From positions 62,001 through 126,000 of the forward strand of contig JAAYYU010000311.1 in NCBI GenBank assembly GCA_012515235.1: DNA of 64,000 nucleotides, written 5' to 3'. The notes beneath the pieces are model-generated. The model ran no database searches, was not told the origin of the DNA, and was given only the letters and a program-made list of their open reading frames with translations. Shown here one piece after another: positions 26,809 through 35,236 of this stretch (the stretch's first letter is position 1; every line of letters begins with the position of its first letter). The translations under genes and the position numbers were made by a program. This DNA comes from Candidatus Anammoximicrobium sp. (GTDB lineage Bacteria; Planctomycetota; Planctomycetia; Pirellulales; Pirellulaceae).

Positions 26809-28359
26809 ATGTTGATCGCCATCGTCCACTACCACTTGAACCGCGGAGGCGTGACGCAGGTGATTGCGAATCATCTGCGGGCGTTGGACGCGCAAGCGGC
26901 GCTCGGCGGCGAAGATCGCTGCGTGGTGTTGCACGGCGGCCCGCGCGTCGACTGGCCGGATCAGCTGCCGGGAACGTGCGGCGGCGAGGAGGCCGTTCAC
27001 GCCGTGGCAGAGTTGGGTTACGACGGCGCTCAGGCGCGCAAGCCTCGCGCCCTGGCGAGCCGTTTGACGGCGTTGCTGCGGCGGTCGGGCGGGTCGCCCT
27101 CGACCACGGTAATCCACGTTCACAACCATTCGCTGGGCAAGAACACGGCCCTGGCGGGAGCCTTGGCAGAACTGGCCGGGGAAGGCTGGCCCTTGCTGTT
27201 GCAGATCCACGATTTTGCCGAGGACTTTCGCCCCGAGAATTATGAGCGGCTGCGTGCCGCGGCGCAGTGCGGAACGAAATCGGACTGGACCGGAAGCCTG
27301 TATCCGCAGGCCGCGCACGTCCACTATGCGGTGCTCAACCAGCGTGATGCGAGCATCCTGGCGGCGGCGGGCGTCGAGCCGGCCCGGTTGCACGTGCTGC
27401 CCAACCCGGTGGGCGATTCGGGGCCGTTGCCGCCGCGCGAACCGGCACGGCGCCAGTTGGCGGACCGCTTCGGCGTGCCGCCGGATCGGCCGCTGCTTCT
27501 GTATCCGATCCGCGGCATCCGGCGAAAGAACTTGGGAGAGGCCTTGCTGTGGTCGGCGCTGGCGCGTGCGGACTGGCACCTGGGCGTGACGCTGCCGCCG
27601 CTGAATCCCGTCGAACGGCCCTCGTACGAGCGTTGGAAGGCGCTGGCCGCTTCGCTGGCCTTGCCGGCGGCGTTCGAGATCGGCGGCGAAGCGGGGTTGC
27701 CGTATGCCGCGAATCTGGCGGCGGCCGATCGGATGCTGACCACCAGCGTGGCCGAAGGCTTCGGCCTGGTCTTCCTGGAGACCTGGCTGGCGGGCAAGCG
27801 GCTGATCGGGCGGGATCTGCCCGAAATCACCGCCGACTTTCGCGCCGCCGGCCTGCGGTTGGAGGATCTGCGCCCGCGGCTGAACATCCCGCTGGACTGG
27901 ATCGGGCTTGCCGCCTGGCAAGCTGAAGTCGTCCGCGCGTATGAAGCGACGCTGGCCCGTTTCCGCCGGCAGTTGCCGCCGCCGGCCGAGCTGCGCCGCG
28001 AGTTGGACGGCCTGGTTGTGGACGGGGCGGTCGATTTCGGCGCGTTGTCGTCGCGGGAGCAACAACAGATTCTGGAGCAGGTGACGGGCAGCGGCGAGCG
28101 ACAACGGCAGTTGCGTCGCCTGAACGGCTGGATCGAAGCCGCTTTACAGCCCGAGCGCACGGTTGCCGTTGTCGAGGAGAATGCGGCCGTCGTCCGCCGC
28201 GTCTATTCGCTGGAGACCTGCGGCCGGCGGTTGAGGGAACTGTATCGTGCCGTCGCCGACAGTCCCCGCGCGGCCGCGCGGCAGCCGTTTGACGCCGCAC
28301 GGATTTTGGACGAGTTTCTGAGTTTGAGCCGCTTTCAGCCGATTCGCGTGGAGCCATGA
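26809..28359 (+). CDS. GT4-like glycosyltransferase, first gene of compatible-solute operon
   Basis: The 516-residue protein starts at 26809 with MLIAIVHYHLNRGGVTQVI, the N-terminal Rossmann strand and glycine loop of GT-B enzymes. The C-terminal domain carries VAEGFGLVFLETWLAGK near residue 318, equivalent to the E-x7-E motif of GT4, where the glutamates contact the nucleotide sugar. A C-terminal extension (about 370-516) is helical. It overlaps the HAD gene by ATGA. Given its neighbours, it may act on glucosylglycerate or its phosphate, or on a related glycoside, but acceptor and donor are not determined. An in-frame ATG at 26728 lacks a ribosome-binding site and adds a basic, unconserved N-terminus. 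Confidence 0.75.
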   Translation: MLIAIVHYHLNRGGVTQVIANHLRALDAQAALGGEDRCVVLHGGPRVDWPDQLPGTCGGEEAVHAVAELGYDGAQARKPRALASRLTALLRRSGGSPSTTVIHVHNHSLGKNTALAGALAELAGEGWPLLLQIHDFAEDFRPENYERLRAAAQCGTKSDWTGSLYPQAAHVHYAVLNQRDASILAAAGVEPARLHVLPNPVGDSGPLPPREPARRQLADRFGVPPDRPLLLYPIRGIRRKNLGEALLWSALARADWHLGVTLPPLNPVERPSYERWKALAASLALPAAFEIGGEAGLPYAANLAAADRMLTTSVAEGFGLVFLETWLAGKRLIGRDLPEITADFRAAGLRLEDLRPRLNIPLDWIGLAAWQAEVVRAYEATLARFRRQLPPPAELRRELDGLVVDGAVDFGALSSREQQQILEQVTGSGERQRQLRRLNGWIEAALQPERTVAVVEENAAVVRRVYSLETCGRRLRELYRAVADSPRAAARQPFDAARILDEFLSLSRFQPIRVEP

Positions 28360-29234
28360 CGGAACGTTGCCGCGAGATCATCCGCCGCCACAGCCGCCCG
28401 CTGGCCCCGTTGCCTGCCGGCCAGTCGCCGATGCTGACCAGGCTGGGGCCGCTGGACGCTGTCCTGTTCGACGTGTACGGGACGATGCTGGTCAGCGCCA
28501 GCGGCGACGTCGGGGTGGATGCCCCTGCGGACCGCGGCGAGGCGTTGGAAGCCGCGTTGGCGGCCGTCGGCGTGGCGTGGCGAGGTCCGCCGAACGCGGC
28601 GCTGAACGTGCTCTTGGCCGAGATCGACCGCCGGCATCAAACCGCGCGGCGAGCGGGAGTGGACTTTCCGGAGGTGGACATCGTCGCCGTCTGGGGGCGC
28701 ACGTTAACGGAGTTGGCGGGCCGCGGTTGGGTGGCGGGCGCGGACGGCGTCGATCTGCAGGCCTTGGCGGTGGAATTCGAAGTCCGCGCGAATCCCATCT
28801 GGCCGATGCCCGGTCTGCTGGCGGTGCTGGCAGGGTTGCAGCGGGCCGGCAAGAGGTTGGGCGTGATCAGCAACGCCCAGTTTTACACGCCGGAAGCGTT
28901 TCCTGCGCTGTTGGGGAAAACGCTCGCCGAGTTGGGCTTTCCGCGGGAGTTCCAGTTCTACTCGTTTCAGCACGGCCGAGCCAAACCGGGCGGGGACTTG
29001 TATCAGCTGGCCGTCGCCGCGCTGCACGAAGTCGGAATTCCCGCGGAGCGGGCCCTGATGGTGGGCAACGACGTGCGGAACGACGTGGCCCCCGCCGCCC
29101 GCCTGGGCTTTCGCACGGCGCTGTTCGCCGGCGACGCGCGCAGCTTTCGCCCGCGCCGCGACGACCCCGCGTGCGCCGGCCTCGTTCCGGACTTGGTTGT
29201 CACTGAGTTGACCGATTTGCTACACTGCGTCTGA
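28356..29234 (+). CDS. HAD-superfamily hydrolase, probable sugar phosphatase
   Basis: The 292-residue protein begins within the stop of the preceding glycosyltransferase (ATGA). The four HAD motifs are visible: DVYGT at residues 39-43 with nucleophile Asp39, ISNAQ near 174 (Ser), GRAKPGG near 210 (Lys) and MVGNDVRNDV near 233 (Asp pair). Position +2 of the first motif is Tyr, as in 2-haloacid dehalogenases and some phosphatases, not the usual Asp. In this operon the likely role is removing phosphate from glucosyl-3-phosphoglycerate or mannosylglucosyl-3-phosphoglycerate. That is an inference from context. Confidence 0.75.
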   Translation: MTERCREIIRRHSRPLAPLPAGQSPMLTRLGPLDAVLFDVYGTMLVSASGDVGVDAPADRGEALEAALAAVGVAWRGPPNAALNVLLAEIDRRHQTARRAGVDFPEVDIVAVWGRTLTELAGRGWVAGADGVDLQALAVEFEVRANPIWPMPGLLAVLAGLQRAGKRLGVISNAQFYTPEAFPALLGKTLAELGFPREFQFYSFQHGRAKPGGDLYQLAVAALHEVGIPAERALMVGNDVRNDVAPAARLGFRTALFAGDARSFRPRRDDPACAGLVPDLVVTELTDLLHCV

Positions 29235-29264
29235 TCCGTTCACTCGCGACACAGGGAGCCGGCC

Positions 29265-30530
29265 ATGGGGCGTCGTATTGGATTTGTCTCGACTCGCTTT
29301 GCGGGCACGGACGGGGTTTCGCTGGAGAGCGCCAAGTGGGCGCAGGTCTTGTGGCACTACGAACACTTCAGCTTCTGGTACGGCGGGCGACTGGATCGCG
29401 ATCCCAACGCCAGCATGTTGGTGCCGGAAGCCTGCTTTGCGCACGCCGACAACGTGTGGATCAACGAGCGGGTGTTCGGCCAGTTCACGCGGACCCCGGA
29501 AGTGACGAAGCGGGTTTTCGAGCAGAGCGAGTTTCTGAAGGCCACGCTGTACGAGTTTGTGAAGCGATTTGAGATCGAGATTTTAATCGTGGAGAACGCG
29601 CTCTGCATTCCGATGCAGATTCCGCTGGGAGTGGCGCTAACGCATTTCATCACCGAGACGGGGATTCCCACCATCGCCCACCATCACGATTTCTACTGGG
29701 AGCGGACACGGTTTTCGGTGAACGCAATCAGCGATGTGTTGGACATGGCCTTTCCCCCCACTTCGACCGCGATTCAGCACGTGACGATCAACACCTTGGC
29801 GCAGGAGCAGTTGGCGATGCGCAAAGGCGATTCGTCGATCCTGATCCCCAACGTGCTGGACTTTGAACAGCCGCCACCCGATCCCGACGAGTATGCCGCC
29901 CAATTCCGCAGCGACCTGGGCCTTTCGCCCGACGACATCGTCTTTCTCCAGCCGACGCGGGTCGTGCCACGCAAAGGCATCGAGCATTCGATCGATTTGG
30001 TGGCGCGGCTGAACGATCCCCGCTGCAAACTGATCATATCTCACGAGTCCGGCGACGAGGGCGACGAGTATTTGCGGGCGCTGAAGGAAATGGCCGAGCA
30101 GGAGGGCGTCGACCTGCGGTTTGTCCACACGCACGTCAGGGAAGTCCGCTCGCTGGACGCCGAGGGGCACCGGCGGTATACCTTGGCCGACGCCTATTCG
30201 CAGGCCGACTTCATCACCTACCCGAGCCTGTACGAGGGCTTTGGAAACGCTCTGCTGGAGGCCTTCTACTACCGCAAACCCGTCCTTGTCAACCGCTATG
30301 CGATCTTCGTCAGCGATATCGAGCCCAAGGGGTTCCGCACGGTCACCATGGACGGCTACTTGACGCGCGACGTCGTCCAGCACGTGCGGCGAGTGATCAA
30401 CGAGCCGGACTATCGCAACGAAATGGTGACTCACAACTACGAACTGTGCAAAGCCTTTTTCAGCTACACCGTGCTCCGCCGCCGTCTGCGGGTCCTGATC
30501 ACGAACATCACCGGGATGGAGAATCTGTAA
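29265..30530 (+). CDS. GT4 glycosyltransferase, candidate mannosylglucosylglycerate synthase-type enzyme
   Basis: The 421-residue protein starts at 29265 with GGGAG upstream. The N-terminal GRRIGFVSTRFAGTDGVSLES is the GT-B glycine loop, and the C-terminal domain has PTRVVPRKGIEHSIDLV near 228 and SLYEGFGNALLEAFYYRKP near 323, the GT4 E-x7-E motif. GT4 enzymes of this kind transfer mannose or glucose with retention of configuration. Next to a GpgS-like enzyme and a GH13_18 phosphorylase, the best hypothesis is transfer of mannose to glucosylglycerate (or its phosphate) to make mannosylglucosylglycerate, a solute reported from Rhodopirellula baltica. It is 30 bp after the HAD gene. Confidence 0.72.
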   Translation: MGRRIGFVSTRFAGTDGVSLESAKWAQVLWHYEHFSFWYGGRLDRDPNASMLVPEACFAHADNVWINERVFGQFTRTPEVTKRVFEQSEFLKATLYEFVKRFEIEILIVENALCIPMQIPLGVALTHFITETGIPTIAHHHDFYWERTRFSVNAISDVLDMAFPPTSTAIQHVTINTLAQEQLAMRKGDSSILIPNVLDFEQPPPDPDEYAAQFRSDLGLSPDDIVFLQPTRVVPRKGIEHSIDLVARLNDPRCKLIISHESGDEGDEYLRALKEMAEQEGVDLRFVHTHVREVRSLDAEGHRRYTLADAYSQADFITYPSLYEGFGNALLEAFYYRKPVLVNRYAIFVSDIEPKGFRTVTMDGYLTRDVVQHVRRVINEPDYRNEMVTHNYELCKAFFSYTVLRRRLRVLITNITGMENL

Positions 30531-30559
30531 CGGACGCCCAAGGGAGGGAACGGCAAGCG

Positions 30560-32266
30560 ATGAACACGGATCGACTCCGCCAGCGGCTGCGCGAAATCTA
30601 CGGGCCGTCCGGCGAAGCCTGGTTGCCGCAGGTTGCGTCGTTAGCAGCCCACGCCGCCGGGGCCGGCGGCGTCAAGGCGCCGGCGTGGGACGAACGCGAC
30701 GCGGTGTTGATCGCCTACGGCGACCACGTCCGTGCGGGCGGAGAGCGGCCCTTGCGCGCCCTGCGGGCGTTTCTGGCCCGCCACCGCTTTGAGGAGCTGT
30801 TCAGCACCGTCCACCTGCTGCCGTTCTTCCCGCACTCGTCGGACGACGGCTTCTCCGTCATCGATTACACGAGCGTGGATCCGGCGTTGGGCGACTGGGA
30901 CGACATCCGCGATTTGAGGCAGGCGTTCGACCTGATGTTCGACCTGGTGTTGAATCACGTCTCGCAACACAGCCGCTGGTTCCAGGACTACCTGCAGGGC
31001 CGGGAGCCGTACGCGCGGTATTTCCACGAAGTGGATCCGGCGGCCGATTTGTCGGCGGTGGCCCGGCCGCGGAGCCTGCCGCTGTTGACCGAGTTCGCCA
31101 CCAGTCGGGGGCCGCGGCAGCTGTGGACGACCTTCAGTGCCGACCAGGTGGACCTGAACTTTGCGGAGCCCCAAGTCCTGCTGGAGATGGCGGACGTGCT
31201 GTTGCAGTACGTCCACCGCGGAGCGCGGATCATCCGCCTGGACGCCATCGCCTATCTCTGGAAACAGATCGGGACGGCGTGCATTCATCTGCCGCAGACG
31301 CACGCGGTGGTCAAGTTCTTTCGCGAACTGCTGGCCCTGGCCGCGCCGCAAACGCTGCTGCTGACCGAAACGAACGTGCCGCACGCGGAGAACATCAGCT
31401 ATTTCGGAGACGGCGACGAAGCCCAGATGGTGTACCAGTTCAGCCTGCCGCCGCTGCTGCTGGATGCGTGGCTGAACGAAGACGCGCGGCCCCTGATGCG
31501 CTGGCTGGCCGAACTGGCTCCGGCCCCGCAGGGTTCCACGTTCTTCAACTTCACGGCTTCCCACGACGGGATCGGCGTGCGCCCGTTGGAGGGCCTGGTC
31601 TCGGCCGAGCGGTTCCGGCGGCTGGCGGACCTGATCCGGGAGCGAGGCGGCCTGGTCAGCACCCGCCACGGTCCCGACGGACGCGACCTGCCGTACGAGT
31701 TGAACATCACCTATTTCGACGCCTTGACCGAGCCCGCCGGCCGGGACACGGACCTGCAGGTGCGGCGTTTTCTGGCGAGTCAGGCGCTGATGCTGGCCCT
31801 GCGCGGAATTCCCGGCGTTTACCTGTCCAGCCTCTGGGGAGCGGGAAATGACCTGGCCGGCGTGGAACAGTCCGGGCAAGCCCGTCGCATCAATCGCCGC
31901 AAGTTCCCGCGCGACGAATTGGATCGGGCGCTGGCTCAGCCGGAGAGCCGCGAGGCGCGCGTGCTGGCCGGCTATCGCCGACTGCTCGCGACGCGGCGGA
32001 GGCAACCCGCCTTTCACCCGGACGCCGAGCAGTCGGTCCCGCAGGACGTTCCCCCGTGGCTCGTCGCCGTGTTGCGCGTGAGCCGGGACCAGCGGCAGCG
32101 AATCCTGACGCTGGTGAACGTGAGCGGGCAACGGCAGAGTTGGCGTCTGCCGGCCGGCTTCGAGTGCTGCCCCGCGCGGGAGTTGATCGCCGGCCGCGTG
32201 TGGCCGCAGGCGGCATGTGTCGAACTCGATCCCTACCAGCCGCTCTGGCTGGAATCCGCCAGCTGA
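30560..32266 (+). CDS. GH13_18 sucrose-phosphorylase-like enzyme, probable glucosylglycerate phosphorylase
   Basis: The 568-residue protein starts at 30560 after a GGAGGG site. It has the barrel of sucrose-phosphorylase-like GH13 enzymes: LLPFFPHSSDDGFSVIDY near 90, LVLNHVSQHS near 131, RLDA with nucleophile Asp228, LTETN with acid/base Glu270, and ASHDGIG with Asp336. Subfamily GH13_18 contains sucrose, sucrose-6-phosphate and glucosylglycerate phosphorylases. The adjacent GpgS-like gene favours reversible phosphorolysis of glucosylglycerate to glucose 1-phosphate and glycerate. That would allow recycling of the compatible solute. No signal peptide is present. It lies 29 bp after the GT4 gene and 15 bp before the GT81 gene. 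Confidence 0.82.
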   Translation: MNTDRLRQRLREIYGPSGEAWLPQVASLAAHAAGAGGVKAPAWDERDAVLIAYGDHVRAGGERPLRALRAFLARHRFEELFSTVHLLPFFPHSSDDGFSVIDYTSVDPALGDWDDIRDLRQAFDLMFDLVLNHVSQHSRWFQDYLQGREPYARYFHEVDPAADLSAVARPRSLPLLTEFATSRGPRQLWTTFSADQVDLNFAEPQVLLEMADVLLQYVHRGARIIRLDAIAYLWKQIGTACIHLPQTHAVVKFFRELLALAAPQTLLLTETNVPHAENISYFGDGDEAQMVYQFSLPPLLLDAWLNEDARPLMRWLAELAPAPQGSTFFNFTASHDGIGVRPLEGLVSAERFRRLADLIRERGGLVSTRHGPDGRDLPYELNITYFDALTEPAGRDTDLQVRRFLASQALMLALRGIPGVYLSSLWGAGNDLAGVEQSGQARRINRRKFPRDELDRALAQPESREARVLAGYRRLLATRRRQPAFHPDAEQSVPQDVPPWLVAVLRVSRDQRQRILTLVNVSGQRQSWRLPAGFECCPARELIAGRVWPQAACVELDPYQPLWLESAS

Positions 32267-32281
32267 GAAGGAGAAAACGCG

Positions 32282-33505
32282 ATGGCCGATTTCTATCAAC
32301 ACGGCTCGATTGCCACGATGCACGATCTGGGAACGATCAAGCGGGAACAGCTGGAACGGATGCTGGAACGGTACATCGTCAATTGTCAGGTGGGACTGGT
32401 GCTGCCTGTGACGGCGGACGATATGCGGGCCGAACCGTTTGCGCGAATCGTGGGCGAACTGGCCGGCGTCCGCTATGTGCCGTGGATTGTGGTGGCCTTG
32501 GGGGTGGCGCCGGCGGCGGAGGATTATCGCGAAGCGGTCGAAAAGGTCCGTGTGCTGGGCGACCGGGTCCGTGTGCTCTGGACGGACGGCGCCCGCGTAC
32601 AGGGCCTGTACCAACAACTGAGCGATGCGGGACTCGTCGTCACGACGCCGGGCAAGGGGCGTTCGGTGTGGACCGCTTTCGGGTATCTGCTGGCCGATCC
32701 GCGGCTGGAAGTCTTCGCCCTGCACGATTGCGACATCGTCAACTACGACCGCGAAATGCTGGCCCGGCTGCTGTTGCCGTTGGTCCACCCCAGTCTGGAC
32801 TTCGAGTTCTGCAAGGCGTACTACGCGCGGGTGACCGACCGCATGCACGGGCGCGTTGTACGCTTGCTGGTGTCGCCGCTGCTCAAGGCTTTGATCTCTC
32901 TCTTGGGATACGACCGGTTTCTGGTGTACTTGGAGTCCTTCCGTTATCCGTTGTCCGGCGAGTTTGCGGTGCTGTCCAATCTGGCCAAGTCGAACCGCAT
33001 CCCTTGCGACTGGGGGCTGGAGGTGGGGACGCTGGCCGAGGTGTTCCGCAACACGTCGGTGAAACGCGTCTGCCAGGTGGACCTGTACCGCGAGTACGAG
33101 CACAAGCATCAGGCGCTGTCGCTGGACGACCCCGGCAAGGGGCTGATGAAGATGGCCGTGGACATTCTGGCCAGTATTTTCCGCACGCTGGCCAGCATGG
33201 GCATGGTGCTGCAGCCGGGGCACTTCCTCACGCTCCGCTCCGCGTATCTCCGTGCCGCCCAGGATGCAATCCGCCATTATCATGCCGACGCGTTGATGAA
33301 CGGCCTGCATTTCGACCGTCATGAGGAAGAACAGGCGGTGGAAGGATTTGCCCGTCAGATCGTCGTCGCGGGCGATCTTTTCCAGCGCGAACCGGTGGGC
33401 GGCGAAGCCATGCCCAACTGGGTCCGTGTCTTCTCCGCGTTTCCCGACTTCCCGCAACTGCTGCGTCAGGCGGCGGAGGAGGATCTGCAGGAGTTCGCGG
33501 GCTGA
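32282..33505 (+). CDS. gpgS: GT81-family glucosyl-3-phosphoglycerate synthase-like enzyme
   Basis: The 407-residue protein follows an AAGGAG site. Characteristic GT81 features are TPGKGRSVWTAFGYLLA near residues 122-138, FALHDCDIVNYDREML with the metal/nucleotide-sugar binding D-C-D at 149-151, PLSGEFAVLSNLA near 223 and CDWGLEVGTLAEVF near 242. GpgS transfers glucose from an NDP-glucose to 3-phosphoglycerate, the first step to glucosylglycerate. It closes the five-gene operon, whose members are separated by overlaps or gaps of at most 30 bp. A mannosyl-3-phosphoglycerate synthase activity cannot be excluded from sequence, but the GT81 motifs favour glucose. Confidence 0.8.
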   Translation: MADFYQHGSIATMHDLGTIKREQLERMLERYIVNCQVGLVLPVTADDMRAEPFARIVGELAGVRYVPWIVVALGVAPAAEDYREAVEKVRVLGDRVRVLWTDGARVQGLYQQLSDAGLVVTTPGKGRSVWTAFGYLLADPRLEVFALHDCDIVNYDREMLARLLLPLVHPSLDFEFCKAYYARVTDRMHGRVVRLLVSPLLKALISLLGYDRFLVYLESFRYPLSGEFAVLSNLAKSNRIPCDWGLEVGTLAEVFRNTSVKRVCQVDLYREYEHKHQALSLDDPGKGLMKMAVDILASIFRTLASMGMVLQPGHFLTLRSAYLRAAQDAIRHYHADALMNGLHFDRHEEEQAVEGFARQIVVAGDLFQREPVGGEAMPNWVRVFSAFPDFPQLLRQAAEEDLQEFAG

Positions 33506-33546
33506 ACGACGCGGAAACAGGCCTTGTTGTTGACCTTGCGACTTCC

Positions 33547-34338
33547 CTACACCCAGCGCAACGGATCGCACTCCTGGCGACTGGCCCACACGTACAGTTC
33601 CGGAAACTGGGCGGCGAGTTGTTCGGCCAGTCTGACCACGGCGAATCGCTCGCTGGCGAAGTGCCCTGGCAGGAGCATCGCCATGCCCTGCGCTTCGGCT
33701 TCCAAGCAGGTGTGGAACGTGGTTTCGCCGGTGACCAGCGCGTCGCAACCGGCTTGCCGAGCCGGCTCCAGGAACTCGCCCGCCGCGCCGCAGGCGACGG
33801 CCACTCGTTCCAACCGCTGCTCCGCCGGTCCCACGACGTGCAGTCCGTCGAGGTGCAGGAACGCCTTGAGCCGCCCAGCCAGTTTGGCCAGCGTCGTGGC
33901 TTGCGGCAGACTTCCGCAGCGCCCTGCGCCGAGGCCCGACGCTTCGTCCGTCTTGGCCACCAGCGGGAGGATGCCGCTCAGTCCCAATCCTTCGGCCAAT
34001 TGCTGGTTGATGCCGGCCGCCGCCGAATCGAAGGCCGTGTGGGGGCTGTAAACCGCCACGCCGGCGCGGACCAACTGCAGCAGCAAACGTCCCGGCGTGC
34101 TGTCCGTGGTCAGCCGCTTCAAGGACCGAAACGGCAGCGGATGGTGGGTGACGATCAGGTCGGCCTTTTCGCGGACAGCCTCGTCCGCGCTGACAGGCGT
34201 GATCGTCAGGCACGTCATGATCCGTTCCGCGTCATGCTGCGGATCTCCGACCAGCAAGCCCACGTTGTCCCAGTCCTCGGCCAACCGCGGCGGGGCAAAT
34301 TGCTCCAAATGTTCACAGATCTTTTTGAGTGCGGTCAT
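33547..34338 (-). CDS. Nif3-like dinuclear metal-centre protein
   Basis: The 263-residue protein has the Nif3/YbgI (DUF34) signature: AEDWDNVGLLVGD at residues 20-32, the metal-binding LIVTHHPLPF at 61-70 with His65 and His66, YSPHTAFDSAAAGIN near 97 with His and Asp ligands, and GHFASERFAVVRLAEQL near 228 giving the last His and Glu. The family forms hexameric rings with two metals per subunit. It is conserved across life and its cellular function is still not settled. The GTP cyclohydrolase name sometimes given is weakly founded. The gene converges on the osmolyte operon, 41 bp from gpgS, and is divergent from the isomerase-like gene at 34436. Confidence 0.88.
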   Translation of the reverse strand: MTALKKICEHLEQFAPPRLAEDWDNVGLLVGDPQHDAERIMTCLTITPVSADEAVREKADLIVTHHPLPFRSLKRLTTDSTPGRLLLQLVRAGVAVYSPHTAFDSAAAGINQQLAEGLGLSGILPLVAKTDEASGLGAGRCGSLPQATTLAKLAGRLKAFLHLDGLHVVGPAEQRLERVAVACGAAGEFLEPARQAGCDALVTGETTFHTCLEAEAQGMAMLLPGHFASERFAVVRLAEQLAAQFPELYVWASRQECDPLRWV

Positions 34339-34435
34339 GTTCGGCTCCCGTGAATGTCCCTTTGAATTTGGCGGGCGAGTCGTTTACTGTAAAGGGGCCT
34401 GGGAGTCCACGGTCACGTGCGGAGGGGAGATACTC

Positions 34436-35224
34436 GTGCTGCAATTGAGAATTGGGATTCCGCTGTCGAGTCTGCGTCTGCCGTTTCGCCAAGCGTTGGC
34501 CAAAGCGGCAGCGCTGGGGGCGGACGCTGTCGAAATCGACGCCCGTCGCGAGATCAATCCGCAGGAATTGACTCCGACCGGCATACGCGAGATCCGCAAA
34601 CTGCTCGAAGATCAGCGGTTGCGCGTCTGTGCGATCGACTTTCCCACACGATTCGGCTACAACGTGCTGGACGGTTTGGACCGTCGCGTGGAGGCGACGA
34701 AGCAGGCGATGTCGGTCGCCTTCAAGCTCGGGGCTGCCGTCGTCGTCAACAACGTCGGCCGCGTTCCTGAATCCGAGGAAGACCCGGATTGGACGCTGTT
34801 GGTCGAGACGCTCAGCGACCTGGGCCGGCACGGCCAGCGCGTCGGCGCAACGCTCGCCGCCAGGACGGGCGCCGAAAGCGGCGAGGAGCTGGCGCGTCTG
34901 GTCAAGTCTCTTCCCGCTGGTTCGCTCGGCGTGGATTTCGACCCCGGATCGCTGATCGTCAACGGGTATTCACCGCGTGAAGCCCTGACGGCGCTGGCCC
35001 CGTACGTGCTGCACGTCCACGCGCGGGATGCCGCTCGCGACCTCGCCCAGGGACGAGGCATCGAGACGCCGCTGGGCGAAGGAGCCGTCGATTTCCCGGA
35101 ACTGCTCGGCATTCTTGAGGAACACCAATATCGCGGCTACCTGACGATCGAAAGCCAGACAAGCGGCAATCCCGAAGTGGAAATCGCTACGGCCGTGAGG
35201 TACCTGAAGAACCTATTCGCCTGA
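34436..35224 (+). CDS. Sugar phosphate isomerase/epimerase-like TIM-barrel protein
   Basis: The start is GTG at 34436, chosen because GGAGGGGAG lies just upstream and the barrel begins at once with LQLRIGIPLSSL. Earlier in-frame ATGs would read through the Nif3 gene on the other strand. Features of the xylose isomerase-like fold are GADAVEIDAR near residue 25, LGVDFDPGSLIVNGYSP near 165 with its Asp, YVLHVHARDAARD near 190 with His-x-His-x-x-Asp, and YLTIES near 238 with the last Glu ligand. The 262-residue length is typical. The substrate is unknown. No operon partner is apparent, and the gene converges on the Rpn-like gene 12 bp downstream. Confidence 0.78.
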   Translation: MLQLRIGIPLSSLRLPFRQALAKAAALGADAVEIDARREINPQELTPTGIREIRKLLEDQRLRVCAIDFPTRFGYNVLDGLDRRVEATKQAMSVAFKLGAAVVVNNVGRVPESEEDPDWTLLVETLSDLGRHGQRVGATLAARTGAESGEELARLVKSLPAGSLGVDFDPGSLIVNGYSPREALTALAPYVLHVHARDAARDLAQGRGIETPLGEGAVDFPELLGILEEHQYRGYLTIESQTSGNPEVEIATAVRYLKNLFA

Positions 35225-35236
35225 GTCCTGGAATCG

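Noticed and set aside
30641..34213. 1190-codon minus-strand open frame across the osmolyte operon
   Set aside because: It spans three well-identified plus-strand genes and has no domain features.
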